A stretch of DNA of 25,000 nucleotides from Theodoxus fluviatilis. Its lineage: Eukaryota; Mollusca; Gastropoda; Cycloneritida; Neritidae. The position numbers and the translations under genes were made by a program. The notes beneath the pieces are model-generated. The model ran no database searches and was not told the DNA's origin. It saw only the letters and a program-made list of their open reading frames with translations. The stretch covers positions 92,501-117,500 of the forward strand of contig JAWQFJ010001201.1 of assembly GCA_034096865.1 (NCBI GenBank). Reading direction: 5' to 3'. Position 1 is the first letter of the stretch. Each line of letters opens with the position of its first letter. Below, in pieces: positions 9,817 to 18,084 of the stretch.

Positions 9817-10065
9817 CGAGACCAAGACGTCCTCGTCGGTCTTCCCACACCTCCAACTACATTACCCAACAGGAATGAATGTGAACAAGTTAGGTGGCTG
9901 TAACAATCGTTCATCAGTCATCTGCTGGTGTGCTCTTCCTGGTGGTCCACGTGGTGGGGAGAGAGAGAGATGAAACTGGTGGCAAGACCCGACATAGGGG
10001 TTTAGGCTTCCTTGCGGTAGCCGTTACCCCCCAGATCACAGGGCCATGGTCTCGTCACACCTCCG

Positions 10066-10508
10066 TGCGTCCGCACATGCACCTGGGCCGTTCCCTCGTC
10101 GCTCTCACCTTCCGAGGGCGACCCAGGGCTCCCTCTCTCTCCAGTCACTCCTTATCGATGTCCGCCTACCAGTCGGGCGGAGGTCCTCCACCCGTGGTCG
10201 GGCACGGCCCCGCCGTCGTCCTACCACTGTACGTTCCACACAAGTCGGCGGGAAATCCTCACAGGAAGCGGGTCGGCCGCACCACACGCCGCCCTCGTTT
10301 GGTGTACGCCTGCACATCCTCCTGGGTCGTCTCATCGTTGCTCTCACCTTCCGAGGACAACCCAGGGCTCCCTCCTCCCTCCAGCTGCTCTTCATCGATG
10401 TCGGGGGGGTCAGGCTGTCGGCGCGGACACCGCCACCAGTCGGGCGGAAGTTCCCCCTGGTATTCCCACAGTCTGGCCCGGTTTACCACCCGTGGTCGGG
10501 CCCGAGAG
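10066..10508 (-). repeat. Diverged tandem duplication of the element's 3' coding end
   Basis: About 10066-10228 and 10306-10508 share ordered blocks: ctctcaccttccgagg, cccagggctccctc, atcgatgtc, accagtcgggcgga and acccgtggtcggg. The second holds the C terminus of the ORF; the first is a frame-broken copy just after the stop. A third acccgtggtcg block lies at about 10562-10572. The integrase-tail-like segment has therefore been duplicated locally. Confidence 0.75.
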
Positions 10509-11416
10509 TGCTGTTGAATGCGGTACACTCCTCGATCCTTCCAACAATGCGCGCGGCTCACCACCCGTGGTCGAGCATGGTTCCTCCACCGTCCTTTCTG
10601 CAACTGGGTCAGCTTGGTGGAGTTTCTCCTCTCAGCCCGTGGGTTGAAGAAACCCGGCGTAGTGCCCTCAGGAGAGGTCTGGTGATCGGCCTTGTGGTCG
10701 TAGCCAGACCTCTTTCTGCCCACGCTCCGCTGCAGGTGTGCCCTTGCGGACACTTGCACCGCCTGCAGCATACCTTGGAGCGGCTCCACACACTGGGACA
10801 CTTCTCGGTGGGTTTCCGCCCGCTGCCCTGTCCACGCCAAGTCCGTTGCCTGTCTCGGCGTCTCTCTTACCACTGCGTCCTGGAGGCTTGCAGTCTCTTC
10901 ATCGACACGGGAGTCGCGGTCTCCCTTCGGCCCCTCGACGCTTGTCGCTGCTTCTTCCAGGGACGAGTCGAGGCGGCCGATCTCCCCGCGCATCTCGGTC
11001 TGCACCGTCCCAATCTCCTGGCGGAGTTCGGCGGTGCTGCTTGCGAGGGCAAGGAACCGCTCCATGAAAGCCTCAATTCCCTGTCGCCTTTGTTCTGCCT
11101 CCTCCCGTCGCTGCTGTTCTCTCTGTTCCTCTTTTTGTCGTTGCCGCTGTTCTTTCTGTCGCTTTTCTTCTGCTTTTTGCTGTTGTTGCAGCTCTTTCTC
11201 CTCCTGTCGCTGCCGCTCCTTCTCTTCTTCCTTCTTCTGCTGCTCTGCCTTCTCCTCCTGTCGCTGCCGCTCCTTCTCTTCTTCCTTCTTCTGCTGCTGT
11301 CTCTGTTCTTTGAGCAGAAGCTTTATCATTACCAACATGTCCTCCGCCGGTTGTTGTTTTGCCTCCTCGCGCGCGGCGGCCGATCTCGTTAATCTTTTCC
11401 CGCCCTCAGCGTCCAT
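10259..11416 (-). CDS. Gag-like coiled-coil protein with integrase-tail-like C terminus
   Basis: 385 residues, the only ORF of the non-autonomous LTR element, starting 22 bases after the primer site. Residues about 30-155 are an extremely charged Glu/Gln/Lys/Arg coiled coil (KKEEEKERQRQEEK occurs twice, from a 54-bp DNA duplication). The middle is undistinguished and has no CCHC knuckle. Residues about 280-385 contain YRIQQHSRARPRVV, RLWEYQGELPPDWW, an acidic stretch and the ending GRRVVRPTRFL, which I judge similar to the end of Gypsy-type integrases (GPY/F-like segment plus basic tail). This suggests an internal deletion joining gag to the end of pol. The longer opposite-strand frame at 10046-11392 is rejected as antisense. 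Binding of the element RNA is inference. Confidence 0.7.
   Translation of the reverse strand: MDAEGGKRLTRSAAAREEAKQQPAEDMLVMIKLLLKEQRQQQKKEEEKERQRQEEKAEQQKKEEEKERQRQEEKELQQQQKAEEKRQKEQRQRQKEEQREQQRREEAEQRRQGIEAFMERFLALASSTAELRQEIGTVQTEMRGEIGRLDSSLEEAATSVEGPKGDRDSRVDEETASLQDAVVRETPRQATDLAWTGQRAETHREVSQCVEPLQGMLQAVQVSARAHLQRSVGRKRSGYDHKADHQTSPEGTTPGFFNPRAERRNSTKLTQLQKGRWRNHARPRVVSRAHCWKDRGVYRIQQHSRARPRVVNRARLWEYQGELPPDWWRCPRRQPDPPDIDEEQLEGGGSPGLSSEGESNDETTQEDVQAYTKRGRRVVRPTRFL
11201..11300 (-). repeat. 54-bp duplication in the coiled-coil coding region
   Basis: ctcctgtcgctgccgctcct begins at 11201 and again at 11255, a 54-base step equal to 18 codons, so the frame is kept. It lengthens the coiled coil of the gag-like protein. 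Confidence 0.85.
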
Positions 11417-11438
11417 GCCTTTCTACTTTTTTTTTTAT

Positions 11439-11456
11439 TTCCCGTCTCGGGAACCA
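11439..11456 (-). promoter_or_regulatory. Primer binding site of the non-autonomous element
   Basis: One base inside the 5' LTR (minus sense) the sequence is TGGTTCCCGAGACGGGAA. It begins with TGG, as required to pair with a tRNA CCA end. Its outer parts fit eukaryotic tRNA-Glu (TGGTTCCC....CGGGAA) with a mismatched centre, so the tRNA assignment is tentative. Confidence 0.7.
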
Positions 11457-11457
11457 A

Positions 11458-11846
11458 TGTTGCGGGTAAGTGGTCTCTGACTTGCGGTCCGTCCCAGCTC
11501 GCGCCAGGAAAGTAGAAGCAGGACTTCGGCGGGAGTTTTTCTATAGGAAGATCTTTATTCCATGGCTTGGCAATAACGTACAGCAAACTCATCAAGAACG
11601 AGATCCATCAAGAAAACCGTGGAACCAAGAATTATTCAAAAAGCACAGCAACCGGAAAAACAAATGACGTCAGGCACTTATGACGCCATCATACATTTGC
11701 ACGTGTTGACGCCACACATTCTCTCATAGACGATCTACACCTACAAACACAAGCAATCCTACACGTTCTTTGCTACATGAACAAACCACCTCCACACTCT
11801 TCCACATTCGTTCGCAAGCACGTCTACTTCACATTCTTCCGCAACA
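11458..11846 (-). repeat. 5' LTR of the non-autonomous element
   Basis: 389 bp, identical to 9414-9802 except at 11503, 11585 and 11806. AATAAA on the minus strand is at 11554-11559. The CTAG target duplication follows at 11847-11850. Confidence 0.95.
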
Positions 11847-11850
11847 CTAG

Positions 11851-12100
11851 TTTCACTAACGCCACTTGTATTCCGGCCTTTGGAAGGGCAAGTCGCTGTC
11901 GGAGCGCGGCTCTGGGATGCACGTATGCATCGCCAGTAGAGCCTCCACAGCATGGAGGACTTGTACCTTGGCTTTGGGGGAGCAAGTCACTCTGCTCGTA
12001 GCTCTGGCATTCCCCCCCCCCCCCCTAGGAATGGCCAGCAGTGCGAGCGGAGTTGAAGGTAGGAGCCGCGAGGCTCAATCTGGAATGACTGCATTTCTCA
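11851..12100. other. Flank of the retroelement with a poly-C run
   Basis: No gene is recognised. A run of 14 C occupies 12012-12025. A local similarity to other repeats was not found. Confidence 0.6.
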
Positions 12101-12195
12101 TCTAGCCTGTTGAGGCATCTTTCATCTAGCATGTTGAGGCATCTTTCATCTAGCCTGTTGAGGCATCTTTCATCTAGCCTGTTGAGGCATTTTTT
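12101..12195 (+). repeat. 24-bp tandem repeat, about four copies
   Basis: tctagcctgttgaggcat begins at 12101, 12125, 12149 and 12173. Because 24 is a multiple of three, the minus strand shows a repeating RLDERCLN octapeptide. That frame otherwise reads through a GT microsatellite and is not supported as a gene. Confidence 0.92.
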
Positions 12196-12299
12196 TTGCA
12201 TGGCCTGTTGAGTGCCGAGTTTTCCCTTTGGGGAATGCGGAGAGGCTTTGGCAGAGCGTCCTGGCCTCGGGTCTCTTCTTGGATCGAGGAGCCCATGAA

Positions 12300-12560
12300 C
12301 CATGCGACAGGAAGCGCCTGTCGTTCCCACGTGGCGACGCGGAGGAGCCGTCTTCCATGCAGCGGGAAGGAGCCCATCATCGCTAGGTGCCAGGAGGCGC
12401 TTGTCCTCTTCACGTGACGGGATGGAGCCGCCACCCCTGGGAGCCCGGAGGCGCCTACCTTTCCTCTTCAGGGTGGAACCCACCACCTTCAAGTGACGTG
12501 GAAGCGCCCGTCGTCCTTTCTGTGGCGGGGAGACGCCACGTCTCTCCTGTGCTGCCCTAG
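12300..12560 (+). repeat. Degenerate repeat of about 54 bp
   Basis: The motif ggargcgcctgtcgtcc-like recurs near 12311, 12392, 12447 and 12500, followed each time by gtgacgygg/ggagccgcc-like blocks. Divergence is high, so unit limits are approximate. Confidence 0.55.
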
Positions 12561-12568
12561 TACAGTGG

Positions 12569-12570
<2 letters not shown>

Positions 12571-12612
<42 letters not shown>
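12571..12612 (+). repeat. (GT)21 microsatellite
   Basis: Uninterrupted GT dinucleotide run of 42 bases. Confidence 0.97.
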
Positions 12613-12613
<1 letters not shown>

Positions 12614-12811
12614 CGTGAGGAAGGCGAACACACCACAGCTTTCCTGGTAGTCCCGGAAGGACTCATGGATTGCTTGTTGTATTCTGGACGCTGGGAGAGA
12701 ACGGACAGATCGGATCAAGACTGGGGTAAGGTTGAACCACCATCTTCGAACCTTTTTCTATCTTCTCTCCAGTTGAGTCCGCGTTGGAATCGTTCCGGCA
12801 GTAGCGTGTCG

Positions 12812-12887
12812 CCCTCTTAAGGGACTGATAAGTGACATTGTTTTGTCCTCGTCGTTGCGGCTATGGTGCCGGGACCCCTTAAGAGGG
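12812..12887. repeat. 12-bp perfect inverted repeat
   Basis: ccctcttaaggg (12812-12823) is the exact reverse complement of cccttaagaggg (12876-12887), with a 52-base spacer. It could form a hairpin; no element boundary could be tied to it. Confidence 0.7.
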
Positions 12888-13089
12888 AGTGGTTATTATT
12901 GTTTGATTTGTACGTTTCCCGTCATTAGCCGCGAGAGGCGGTTATGCTTTGATAAGAGAAGAAATAGTGTTTCCTTTCGATGTTTCTTATTCACCATGTA
13001 CCTCAGACGAGGGAGTGTTTTGCGTGTAATGGGTTTTCACTGTGTATGCTTTTTGGGTAGGGACAGAGTTTGGTGAACGTTTTCCAACT

Positions 13090-13700
13090 TTATGAAGCTG
13101 CATGTGGTTTTTGGGAGGATGATTTAGTGCTGTGCACCTGCGAGGATGCCTGTATGAGTGAATCATTACATGTTGTATGACAGGAAGGGGGTTGAGTGCC
13201 TCGGTATTCTCCAGAGTCTGAAAGGTGTAGTGTTTGGCTCGTATGGAGCCCATCTGAAGGTCTCTGGGGGGTGCGGGGTGTCCCAGCGCACCTGCTCAGA
13301 GTGAGTGCATGCGAACCTGACTGTGGGTGACTGTGTCTTCTCGTGTTGCATGTCAGAGGAGGAAGTCGGGCATCTTGCTATCGTCCAGTGGGGTCTGAAG
13401 GTGTCCGCATTGTCTGATGAGACCCGCCTGATATTCTCCCTGGGGGTGTGCGGGGTGACCCAGCATACCTGCTTAGAGTGAGTGTGTGCACCCGTGAGAG
13501 GGTGTCTGTATGTGATTGTATCATCACGTGTCGTGCGTTCAGGAGGGAGTGGGACACCTCGTTACCTGACGGGAGTCTGGGGGTGTCTTTCATAGCCTGT
13601 TGGGGCCCATCTCCTTTCCCCCTAAGGTGTGTGGCTGTCCTACACACCCACTTAGTGTGAGTGCGTGTGAACCCGTAGGGGTACGTGGGATTGTTAGGTT
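13090..13700 (+). repeat. Diverged tandem repeat, unit about 180 bp, over three copies
   Basis: Copies begin near 13181 (caggaagggg), 13357 (aggaggaagtcggg) and 13541 (aggagggagtggg), with a partial copy before. Each contains, in order, a gtctgaagg/ggtgt block, a tgatgagaccc/ggagccc block, ggtgtgcggggtg..ccag, cacctgctyagagtgagtg and a tgtgattgtatcat-like block. A retroelement LTR or untranslated region is a possible source. An aataaa lies further on at 13905-13910. Confidence 0.7.
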
Positions 13701-13986
13701 GTTATTTCGTCCACATGCTTGCGGGGAGACTGTGTCTGATGAGACCAGCCCCTCCCCCATTTGAAGCTCATGTCTAAGACGTGTGGTTGTTGTAGTGTGT
13801 TTTCCCTCATGTGTATGAACGAAGGTTGTTGTACTTGTAGTTTTTATTGTTGTCGAGGGGACTTGTGGATTGGGTGTTGATTGAACGTTTGCTTGTTTAT
13901 TGTTAATAAATATTCTTGTGTAATTATTCTTTTGCCTCAGTGTCCACTTGTATTTCTTGTCTGTTTATCTGTCCGTGTCTGACAGG

Positions 13987-14552
13987 AGTGTGGCGATTAG
14001 GCTTTGGCCGAGACTTGTCGTGGAGGGGACATGTACGTCGTCAAGAGCGGCGACGCCAGGCGAAAAGGAAGCGGACCGCCCTTACCCCTTCCTGTATCCC
14101 CACTGGACACCATGGGCGAGGAGACGCTGCCGAACGACAACACCCCTGCTTCCCTAAGCTGAGGCGAGAAGGCGACCGTGGTCGTGGACGTAGTCGTAGT
14201 TACGGATCCCGTAGTGACGGGTGTCGAAGGATAAGACTCGACATCGGTCCCCAACGGCTCAAACAGGGACCTCTCCGCCATCTCCAACACCGGGGACAGC
14301 AGTGGCGAGGATATCCCAAGAGACGGCGGCGGACTCAGACCCCGAGAACGCTGGCGTAGAGTTGACGCTCGTACCGACCGGTCTGACTCGGCCATCACCC
14401 ACTGAAAGCAAGCAAACTACACACCCACAACCAAACCCCGCCCTTGGATCTCTAAAAACTCGGACCAACTCATCCACAAAACCGACAGTTCCTCTTCAAC
14501 CATACAACACCTCACCCAACAGGAAAACACAGTTACAAAACCAATTGATTGG
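13987..14552 (-). other. Possible leader/gag start of a minus-strand LTR element
   Basis: This lies immediately inside the tRNA-Pro type primer site at 14553-14570. A 133-residue minus frame (14398-13997), Ser/Pro/Thr-rich, begins MMAESDRSVR. It sits where a gag start would be, but it has no recognisable domain and is as short as competing plus-strand frames. The element is truncated somewhere to the left. Confidence 0.35.
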
Positions 14553-14570
14553 ATCCCGGACGAGCCCCCA
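14553..14570 (-). promoter_or_regulatory. tRNA-Pro type primer binding site
   Basis: The minus strand reads TGGGGGCTCGTCCGGGAT, identical over 18 bases to the well-known tRNA-Pro primer site of gammaretroviruses, so it is complementary to the 3' end of tRNA-Pro. It is separated by three bases from CTCGTGACA, a typical LTR end. This marks a minus-strand LTR element running leftwards. Confidence 0.82.
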
Positions 14571-14573
14571 TTT

Positions 14574-15235
14574 TGTCACGAGTCCCTTTCTACTTGGACT
14601 TTTTCCGAGAGAGACATAACCATCCAATCAAAAGATACAATTGTATGTTATATGCTGTGAGGGAGTGATGATTGTTGTTGGAGATATTGCCATTGTGTAG
14701 TTGTATGGTATATGGTGTGAGGGATTGACGATGGGTGGTGGAAGTATTGCCATGGTGAAATTGTATGATACATGCTGTGAGGGATTGATGATGGTTGTTG
14801 GAGGTATTGCCATTGTGTAATGGTATGCTATATGGCGTGTGGACTTGATGATGGTTGCTGGAGGGTTGTGAGCTGGAGTCAATTCAGGGTTGTGGGTCGA
14901 GTGTGAAACAGGTGCGTTTGTACAACCTCCTCCCGCGTTGGAGGCGGTTCTTGTTTGCGAGTGTCATTTTGTAGTACAGTTCATTAAATTATTGTTCTGT
15001 CCTGGGAAGAGATCATTTTTGGTGTGGGGGACCGAGTGAGTGCTCCTCGGTTTGGGGTTTTTTGAGTTGTATTTGGGTGTACGAGGTGAACCCTGAGTTA
15101 TGGGTGGTGTTAGTTGTGTTGAGGTGTGGTTGAGGAGAGGTAGTTGAAATTGTCCCAGATTGTTACTGCTGTGGTTTCAGGCGAGTGGGGACCTGCGGAG
15201 GTAAATAGAGTTTCACAGCCCAGACTCGAACTCTC
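14574..15235 (-). mobile_element. LTR (minus strand) adjoining the tRNA-Pro primer site, outer end unresolved
   Basis: The LTR's inner end is TGTCACGAG on the plus strand (CTCGTGACA in its own sense) at 14574. Where it begins is unclear: CGTGACA at 15902-15908 would give a 7-bp inverted end and a 1335-bp LTR, but that would include other repeats and there is no second LTR to confirm it. The end given here is only the start of the next repeat array. It contains a four-copy 60-bp repeat. Confidence 0.45.
14641..14870 (+). repeat. 60-bp tandem repeat, four copies
   Basis: ttgtatgntatatgstgtgaggg...gatggttgttgga...ttgccat units start at 14641, 14701, 14761 and 14821, an exact 60-base period. The fourth copy is diverged at its end. 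The His/Pro/Thr-rich minus frame here is a repeat translation. Confidence 0.93.
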
Positions 15236-15630
15236 TATGCTTCTGTGTGGTCACAGCGAGAGGAGCCCCGCCTGTTGATATGCATGTTGGACCCCCTGTG
15301 GGTTGGGGGTGTTCTATGCTTCTGTGTGGTCACAGCGAGAGGAGCCTCGTCTGTTGCTATGCATGTTGGACCCCCTGTGGGTTGGGGTTGTTCTATGCTT
15401 CTGTGTGGTCACAGCGAGAGGAGCCCCGTCTGTTGCTATGCATGTTGGACCCCCTCTGGGTTGGGGGTGTTGTATGCTTCTGTGTGGTCACAGCGACAGG
15501 AGCCCCGTCTGTTGCTATGCATGTTGGACCCCCTGTGGGTTGGGGGTGTTGTATGCTTCTGTGTGGTCACAGCGAGAGGAGCCCCGTCTGTTGCTATGCA
15601 TGTTGGACCCCCTGTGGGTTGGGGGTGGAT
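15236..15630 (+). repeat. 79-bp tandem repeat, five copies
   Basis: tatgcttctgtgtggtcaca begins at 15236, 15315, 15394, 15473 and 15552, a strict 79-base period. Each unit ends ccccctgtgggttgggggtg, which matches the start of the dispersed repeat that follows the last copy, so the array appears to have grown from the edge of that repeat. Since 79 is not a multiple of three, all three plus frames show the same peptide in rotation, which argues against coding. Confidence 0.94.
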
Positions 15631-15800
15631 GAGATAAATACTCCCACCCCGTCTCCCTTCGCGATTCATAATGGGCGAATAATGAGAGAAGTAGTAACTT
15701 GACTTGCGATTACTCTAGATAGCTTCATTGATGTCGTGTTTAATGGACTTACATAAACTACAACGTCTGATAGGCCGTAACACTTCATAAATTCGTGTCG
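15606..15800 (+). repeat. Dispersed SINE-like repeat, copy 1
   Basis: Shares ordered blocks with 17746-17920: cctgtgggttgggggt, an acccacc..cctccc-like block, a gcgaata block, ttgacttg, aatggacttacataaactac and aggccgtaacac. It resembles a repeat with a gtgggtcgggggtaagaat...cgtaagaggcga core that I recall as frequent in molluscan DNA. No A/B boxes are visible. Confidence 0.65.
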
Positions 15801-16420
15801 TTTTGTTTCATGGGACTTTGGATCTATTGTCACTCTGCTCTCCTGACAAATTTGAGCACATGATGATGATTCATTCGAGTTCTCATTCTCACTCGACAAT
15901 GCGTGACACTGGCACCACGAAATAAGTCACTTGGCGGCTTCAGTCAATGTTGAGTCATACAGCATTTCTAACATTTGTGTTCACGCTCTTTAAGATGGCG
16001 AAATCAGCGACGCACCCACGGGTTCCTATATAAAAATCGTATTGAAATGGGAAAGGAAGAGAAATGGGATATTTGAATAAATGAAGGGTTTAGCTATTTG
16101 TCAGTACCCGAAATTATCACCTTTTGCTCAAAGTTCATAACATAACGCTTCAAATAAAGAGATGCAACAATTCGAAAAAAAAGATAGCCGACTAATTCCA
16201 AGTCTACAGACCAGCACCAAATACATTGTACATGTTTCAACTTCAGCTCACTCGACCACTCAAGTTACTCACGGCCAGAGCCGCTTCATGCACTATATCA
16301 CAATCCTGAAAATATGAATGCTTTAAAGTTTGTAGCTTGAGGGTCTGTCAGTCTTATTTGACTATCTTATCTGATTAGTTGATATCGGTTTTGGGTTTCA
16401 CCTAGACACTGTTTCTTCCG
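15801..16420. other. No gene recognised
   Basis: AT-rich DNA with short frames only. It lies downstream of the fucosyltransferase stop codon on the minus strand, so its 16420-side part may include the 3' untranslated region, but no exact AATAAA was found close to the stop. Confidence 0.5.
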
Positions 16421-16483
16421 TGCCTGCCTGCCTGCTGCCTGCCTGCCTGCATGCATGCATACATGCATGCATGAATGCATGCA
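16421..16483 (+). repeat. TGCC / TGCA microsatellite
   Basis: Run of tgcc tetranucleotides passing into tgca/tgcatgcat repeats, about 50 bases downstream of the FUT8-like stop codon. Confidence 0.9.
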
Positions 16484-16531
16484 ACAGCTATTACACACAT
16501 GTACATGCATATTTTAACGAGGAGGGCGTGG

Positions 16532-16891
16532 CTACTTGTCAATCTCCATGACTGGCACCTCGTACTCCACTTTGTGGGCGGGGACAAGGCCTGATTGACG
16601 TGTGCGTGTATTGGTGGCGATGAGCCACCCGTCACCCAAGTTCTGTTCCTGGTAGGTCAACTTGTCTCCCTTTGTCAACGCTATCTGCCGCCAGTCACCG
16701 GTCCGATACCGATTGGTGACATCCGCTGCCCCAACATGGTGGCCCGAGTCGTTGAGAGGTGAGGCGTGATTGGCGATGGCAAGGAGCGTGCGCTGCTCGA
16801 AGTAGAAAAAATAGTCCGAGTCCACAGAGCGGAAGAGGTCAGCGGCGTCAGTGTGAAGCGACTGCATGAGTTCATAGGCCAGCCGGCACAC
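16532..16891 (-). CDS. FUT8: FUT8-like alpha-1,6-fucosyltransferase, terminal exon
   Basis: Last exon of a Golgi enzyme that adds fucose in alpha-1,6 linkage to the innermost GlcNAc of N-glycans, using GDP-fucose. It starts after an acceptor (TGCTGCAG, phase 0) and encodes 119 residues ending VMEIDK at a TAG (16532-16534). It begins VCRLAYELMQSLHTDA, the second half of the family's third fucosyltransferase motif, and continues through a linker to the C-terminal SH3 domain typical of FUT8 (TKGDKLTY, DGWLIATN, SGLVPAHKVE). It joins in frame to 19219-19375. The SH3 part is more diverged from the vertebrate enzyme than motif III, so a FUT8 paralogue is possible. The frame stays open into the intron as far as 16987. 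Confidence 0.9.
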   Translation of the reverse strand: MCRLAYELMQSLHTDAADLFRSVDSDYFFYFEQRTLLAIANHASPLNDSGHHVGAADVTNRYRTGDWRQIALTKGDKLTYQEQNLGDGWLIATNTRTRQSGLVPAHKVEYEVPVMEIDK

Positions 16892-17740
16892 CTGCAGCAC
16901 ACGTGGAAGAAGCGAATGAATGAATGAACAAATATTGTTTAAGGACCTCAAGTATAGTTCATAGGCACGCCGGCTCACCTGCAGCATTCTAGTTCACTAG
17001 AGACTTCGCCTACCGGTGAAAGTGTCTCTAGATCAGTTGACATCACGTAATGGAAGTTTTGCGTCCCATATATGCAAATGGAGGTCACACGAGAGGCTTG
17101 TGGGATAACCCTGACATACGCCGTTAAAGTAGTTCTAAGTCTATTTCGCACAAAACTCTTAACTTACTCTTGTTGAGGCAATAAACAAACTTATATTCGA
17201 TTATAAAATGTTTTGTGTTGAAATGGAAACCAGTTTTGACATCTGAATGATTTTTATAAAAAGTAGAGAAAAAAATCAGAACGAACTATTTTTGGCGAAC
17301 TGCTGTAATGCGAAGGGTCAGGGCTATTATGCATTCATTGCGAACTGTGCCAGAGTCACGTGACTCGGGTTCACAGAATGCACCTGCAGCACCCGTGGAG
17401 GAAGCGAATGCATGAATGAATGGATGAATAGATGGATGGATGGATGATGAATGAATGAATGAATATTGTTTAAAGGCCTAACGCATGAGTTCATAGGCAC
17501 GTTAGCACACCTGCAACACACGTGGTGGAAACGAGTGAATGCATGAATGAATGAATGGATGGATGGTTAGATGAATGAATGAATGAATATATGAATGAAT
17601 GAATATTTTCTAAAGGCCTACAGCATGAGTTCATAGGCATGCCGACACACCTGCAACACAAGGGGTGGAAGCGAATGAATGAATAAATGCATGAATGAAT
17701 GAACGACAGAATGAATGAGTATTGTCTAAAGGACCTACCA
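16892..17740 (-). repeat. Tandem copies of the terminal exon's splice acceptor and first codons
   Basis: On the minus strand, the intron end (CATT)n-CGCTTCCACGTGTTGCAG and the first bases of the exon (GTGTGYCGGCATGCC, then TATGAACTC) recur with exon-like edges at 16978, 17510 and 17650. An acceptor-only version lies at 17383; the true edge is 16891. After the exonic part each copy continues into GGCCTTTARACAATATT and another (CATT)n run. The most distal copies are in-frame for only a few codons before a stop, so they are decoys rather than exons. Confidence 0.85.
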
Positions 17741-17745
17741 GCCTC

Positions 17746-17990
17746 TCCCCGTGGGTCGGGGGTAAGAATGGACCCACCACGCCTCCCTAAACGTTTCGTA
17801 AGAGGCGAATACGGAGGAAAACATTGACTTGACTAGCTACAATTCTAACCAACTCTAATGATTTTTCGGGATCAATGGCCTTGCATAGTCTACTAATGTT
17901 GACGGGCCGCACAACGTCAAGCATTCATCCACCAGCCTTACTAGGTTAAGTGAGGTCTCAAAATTGTTATAAAATGGCGACGACCTAAAC
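17746..17990 (+). repeat. Dispersed SINE-like repeat, copy 2
   Basis: Second copy of the repeat at 15606-15800: ccccgtgggtcgggggtaag, acccaccacgcctccc, cgtaagaggcgaata, ttgacttgact, caatggccttgcatagtcta and gggccgcacaacg. It lies in the last intron of the FUT8-like gene. The left limit is sharp where the CATT-type repeat stops; the right limit is approximate. Confidence 0.7.
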
Positions 17991-18051
17991 TTAAGTAAAG
18001 TGTGTGCAGTTGTAAAACATCCATTCGTATTAATGGATAGTTGTACATGCT

Positions 18052-18072
18052 TATATATATATATATATATAT
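18052..18072 (+). repeat. (TA)n microsatellite
   Basis: About ten TA units, located where the truncated mariner element loses its 3' end. Confidence 0.9.
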
Positions 18073-18084
18073 TCAATTTTAGAA

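Larger units (their letters stand above)
9414..11846 (-). mobile_element. Complete non-autonomous LTR retrotransposon (minus strand)
   Basis: Two 389-bp direct repeats (9414-9802 and 11458-11846) start TGTTGCGG and end CCGCAACA and are flanked by the 4-bp target duplication CTAG (9410-9413 and 11847-11850). Minus orientation is shown by four signals: a primer site next to the right LTR, a purine tract next to the left LTR, AATAAA in the LTR, and the ORF. At 2433 bp, with no protease, RT, RNase H or catalytic integrase, it must rely on an autonomous relative. A short target duplication fits the Gypsy lineage. Three differences between the LTRs point to a young insertion. Confidence 0.93.

Noticed and set aside
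10046..11392. 448-residue plus-strand open frame, longer than the minus ORF of the retroelement
   Set aside because: It is the antisense of the gag-like ORF; its Leu/Phe runs come from the complement of the Glu/Lys coiled coil. LTR polarity (primer site, purine tract, AATAAA) supports the minus strand.
12025..12666. 213-residue minus frame with an RLDERCLN octapeptide repeat
   Set aside because: It runs through a GT microsatellite, a 24-bp repeat and a degenerate 54-bp repeat; no recognisable domain.
15245..15702. Repetitive Cys/Trp-rich plus frames (MHVGPPVGWG-type) over the 79-bp array
   Set aside because: The 79-base period is not a multiple of three, so the same peptide cycles through all frames, which is expected of non-coding tandem DNA.
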